Assembly (NCBI RefSeq): GCF_014203545.1
Contig: NZ_JACHJG010000016.1
Location: 1-64,000, forward strand
From: Streptomyces netropsis
GTDB lineage: Bacteria; Actinomycetota; Actinomycetes; Streptomycetales; Streptomycetaceae
DNA: 64,000 nucleotides
Reading direction: 5' to 3'
Part shown: positions 62,067 to 64,000 of the stretch, one piece after another
How positions within the stretch are numbered: position 1 is the first letter of the stretch
Layout of the letters: every line of letters starts with the position of its first letter
Translations under genes and position numbers: made by a program
Notes under the pieces: generated by a model
The model's input: the letters and a program-made list of their open reading frames with translations, nothing else
Database searches by the model: none
Told to the model about the DNA's origin: nothing

Positions 62067-64000
62067 GTGTTCGAACGTCGAAATGGGGCGCACGCCCGGA
62101 ACCACGCCGCCCCGGTCCGCCGCAGTCGGCCCGCCTCCCACCTCCTCAGGCGGCTGCGCCCCGCCTACCCCCGCCCGGGGCGGCGCGGCTTCCGCCGCTG
62201 GGTGCCGTCCTGGCGCCAGAGCCTCGGCGCGACCGCCCTCGTCATCGGCGCGTTCTCAGCCCTCGTCGGCGTCCTCTACGCGCGCACGGAGATACCCACC
62301 GACCTCAACGCCTTCGCCACCCAGCAGGACAACGTCTACTACTGGGCCGACGGCACCGAGATGGCCCGTACCGGCGAGGTCAACCGGCAGGACACCGCCC
62401 TGGAGAAGGTCCCCGAGAAGGTGCGCTGGGCGGCGCTGGCCGCCGAGAACGAGACCTTCTACTCCGACAGCGGGATCTCCGTCAGCGGCATCACCCGCGC
62501 CCTCACCAGGATGATCACGGGTGGGGAGACCCAGGGCGGGTCCACCATCACCCAGCAGTACGTGAAGAACGCCTACCTCAACCAGGAGCAGACCTTCACC
62601 CGCAAGCTCACCGAGATGTTCATCGCCATCAAGCTGGACAACAAGATGACCAAGTCGGAGATCCTGGAGGGCTACCTCAACACCAGCTGGTACGGGCGCG
62701 GCACCTACGGCATCCAGCGCGCCGCCCACGCCTACTACGGCAAGGACGTCTCGCAGCTCACCGCCAGCGAGGGCGCGGTGCTGGCCTCGCTGCTCAAGGG
62801 GGCCGCCCTGTACGACCCGGCGATCAGCCGCGCGAACCACGAGCGGGCCGTGGAACGCTGGAACTGGATCCTCGACCGGATGGTCACCATCGGCAGGCTC
62901 TCCCCGAAGGAGCGGGCCGGCTACACCACGTTCCCCGAGCCCAAGGCCCCGCCCAAGCCGGCCGGGCTGAACGGGCAGACGGGCTATCTCGTGGAGACCG
63001 CCCGCGCCTATGTGAGCGCCCACACCGAGGTCTCCGACGCCGACTTCGACCTCGGCGGCTACCAGATCCGCACCACGTTCGAGAAGCCGAAGGTCGAGGC
63101 GCTCAAGAAGGCCGTGGCGGACGTCCGGGGCCGGCTCGACCCCGAGCGCCGGGAGGCCGACCGGAACGTCCGCATCGGCGCCGCCTCGGTCACCACCGAC
63201 GGGCGCATCGTCGCCCTCATCGGCGGGCCGGACTACCTCAAGCAGGGGTTCAACGACGCCAACTCCTCCGTCGTCCCGGCGGGCACCGCCTTCACCCCCT
63301 TCGTCTACGCGGCCGCCCTGCGCGACGGCGTCCAGCGCGAGCGCGGCAAGCCGCGCGTGCCCGTGACCCCGGCCACCGTCTACGACGGCAACGACAAGGT
63401 GACGATCAAGACGCCCGAGGGCCCGTACTGGGACCGCTCCGGGAAGATCGTGAAGGCGCGCAACGAGGGCGGCAAGTCCTGGGGCAAGGTGCCGCTGCGG
63501 GAGGCGGTGGTGAAGGGCGTCAACGCCCCGATCATGCAGCTGGGCATGGACGTCGGCCTGGACCGGGTGGGCCGTACGGCCGTCCAGACGGGGCTGCTCG
63601 CCTCCAGCCTCGGCCCCCGGGTGCCCGCCTTCTCCCTCGGCACCACCACGCCCAGCGCCATCCGGATGGCCGGGGCCTACGCCACCTTCGCCGCCCGGGG
63701 CGCGCACAGCGAGCCCTACTCCGTCACCCGGCTCACCCGCAACGGCGACGCCGTCCCGGTGGACAAGCCGACGGCCGAGCGGGCCCTGCCCGCGTCCGTG
63801 GCCGGCGCCGTGGACGACGCGCTGCGCGACACGGTCCGGCGCGGCACCGCCGGTACGGCACGGGCCGCCGGGGCCGATGCGGCGGGGAAGGCGGGCACCG
63901 GACCGGACAACAAGTCGGCCTGGTTCGTCGGCTACCGCGGCACCCTCTCGACCGCCGTCTCGCTCTCCCGCATCGACCCGAAGAGCCAGGCGCTGCAGCC
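62067..64000 (+). CDS. Class A penicillin-binding protein with altered transpeptidase motifs (3 prime end beyond window)
   Basis: The first 644 residues are visible. A basic cytoplasmic tail and one membrane segment (about 54-75) precede a GT51 glycosyltransferase domain with AENETFYSDSG (E127 as likely catalytic acid) and GGSTITQQ. The transpeptidase fold follows, but each active-site motif is changed: SxxK reads T407-A-F-T410, SxN reads G484-V-N, and KTG reads K608-A-G-T. It is therefore probably a glycan polymerase with a non-catalytic penicillin-binding domain. The GTG appears leaderless: TAGGGT ends 6 bases before it. Confidence 0.88.
   Translation, partial: MFERRNGAHARNHAAPVRRSRPASHLLRRLRPAYPRPGRRGFRRWVPSWRQSLGATALVIGAFSALVGVLYARTEIPTDLNAFATQQDNVYYWADGTEMARTGEVNRQDTALEKVPEKVRWAALAAENETFYSDSGISVSGITRALTRMITGGETQGGSTITQQYVKNAYLNQEQTFTRKLTEMFIAIKLDNKMTKSEILEGYLNTSWYGRGTYGIQRAAHAYYGKDVSQLTASEGAVLASLLKGAALYDPAISRANHERAVERWNWILDRMVTIGRLSPKERAGYTTFPEPKAPPKPAGLNGQTGYLVETARAYVSAHTEVSDADFDLGGYQIRTTFEKPKVEALKKAVADVRGRLDPERREADRNVRIGAASVTTDGRIVALIGGPDYLKQGFNDANSSVVPAGTAFTPFVYAAALRDGVQRERGKPRVPVTPATVYDGNDKVTIKTPEGPYWDRSGKIVKARNEGGKSWGKVPLREAVVKGVNAPIMQLGMDVGLDRVGRTAVQTGLLASSLGPRVPAFSLGTTTPSAIRMAGAYATFAARGAHSEPYSVTRLTRNGDAVPVDKPTAERALPASVAGAVDDALRDTVRRGTAGTARAAGADAAGKAGTGPDNKSAWFVGYRGTLSTAVSLSRIDPKSQALQ

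Noticed and set aside
62256..63707. Minus-strand open frame of 483 codons opposite the PBP gene
   Set aside because: The translation is Gly/Val/Asp-rich without motifs, and the plus strand shows GT51 and PBP features throughout.

Overview
The window is high-GC actinobacterial DNA, and gene content and order point to Streptomyces: leaderless starts with TANNNT -10 boxes, rare TTA codons, DasR-like and ROK sugar regulators, and a HemQ-type (coproporphyrin-dependent) haem pathway. From memory, the order HTH-murA, acnA, ngcEFG, rok7B7, xylFGH, dxs, fadBA, rnd, hemE, hemG, hemQ matches the SCO5998 to SCO6042 part of the S. coelicolor core chromosome. No database was consulted.

Layout. (1) 1-7246 is the right-hand part of an integrative conjugative element of the actinomycete type (AICE). 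It holds the end of an upstream gene, a palindrome cluster, small membrane or zinc-binding proteins, a cytosine-C5 methyltransferase, a primase-polymerase, a YfjI/DUF3987 replication protein, an 8-copy GACAGAAC iteron array, an excisionase-like HTH protein and a tyrosine integrase. The integrase ends 12 bp from the 3 prime end of a chromosomal MurA paralogue, which is probably the insertion site. (2) 7259-13231: HTH-MurA, a DUF1648/GntR pair and aconitase with candidate operators. (3) 13449-15476: two paralogous small peptides followed by a membrane M50 protease with a PqqD/RRE-like N-terminus. This looks like a minimal, possibly undescribed RiPP-type system and is the main discovery candidate. 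(4) 15612-30075: sugar uptake and control, comprising a secreted GH92 mannosidase, the chitobiose/GlcNAc ABC transporter ngcEFG with a DasR-like box, an RsbW-like ATPase, Rok7B7, xylFGH and a TrmB-type regulator. (5) 30172-36754: dxs, an amino-acid permease, a membrane glycosyltransferase-like protein and a repeat-rich protein of unknown function. (6) 36920-44423: a poly-gamma-glutamate type locus (NlpC/P60, pgsC, pgsB, a double sensor-HAMP protein without output domain, capA) and a divergent lipoprotein. (7) 44704-52281: fatty-acid oxidation fadBA, RNase D, a response regulator, a DUF3000 protein and hemE. (8) 52433-56472: a partial protocatechuate set (pcaF, pcaH, pcaG) plus a flavoprotein. 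(9) 56658-64000: hemG and hemQ, a secreted S33 hydrolase, a NERD protein, a BlaI-type repressor and a class A PBP, cut by the window end, whose three transpeptidase motifs are all altered.

Most intergenic gaps end in strong perfect hairpins. Three members of a Streptomyces intergenic palindromic repeat family are present. No rRNA, tRNA or CRISPR array was seen.
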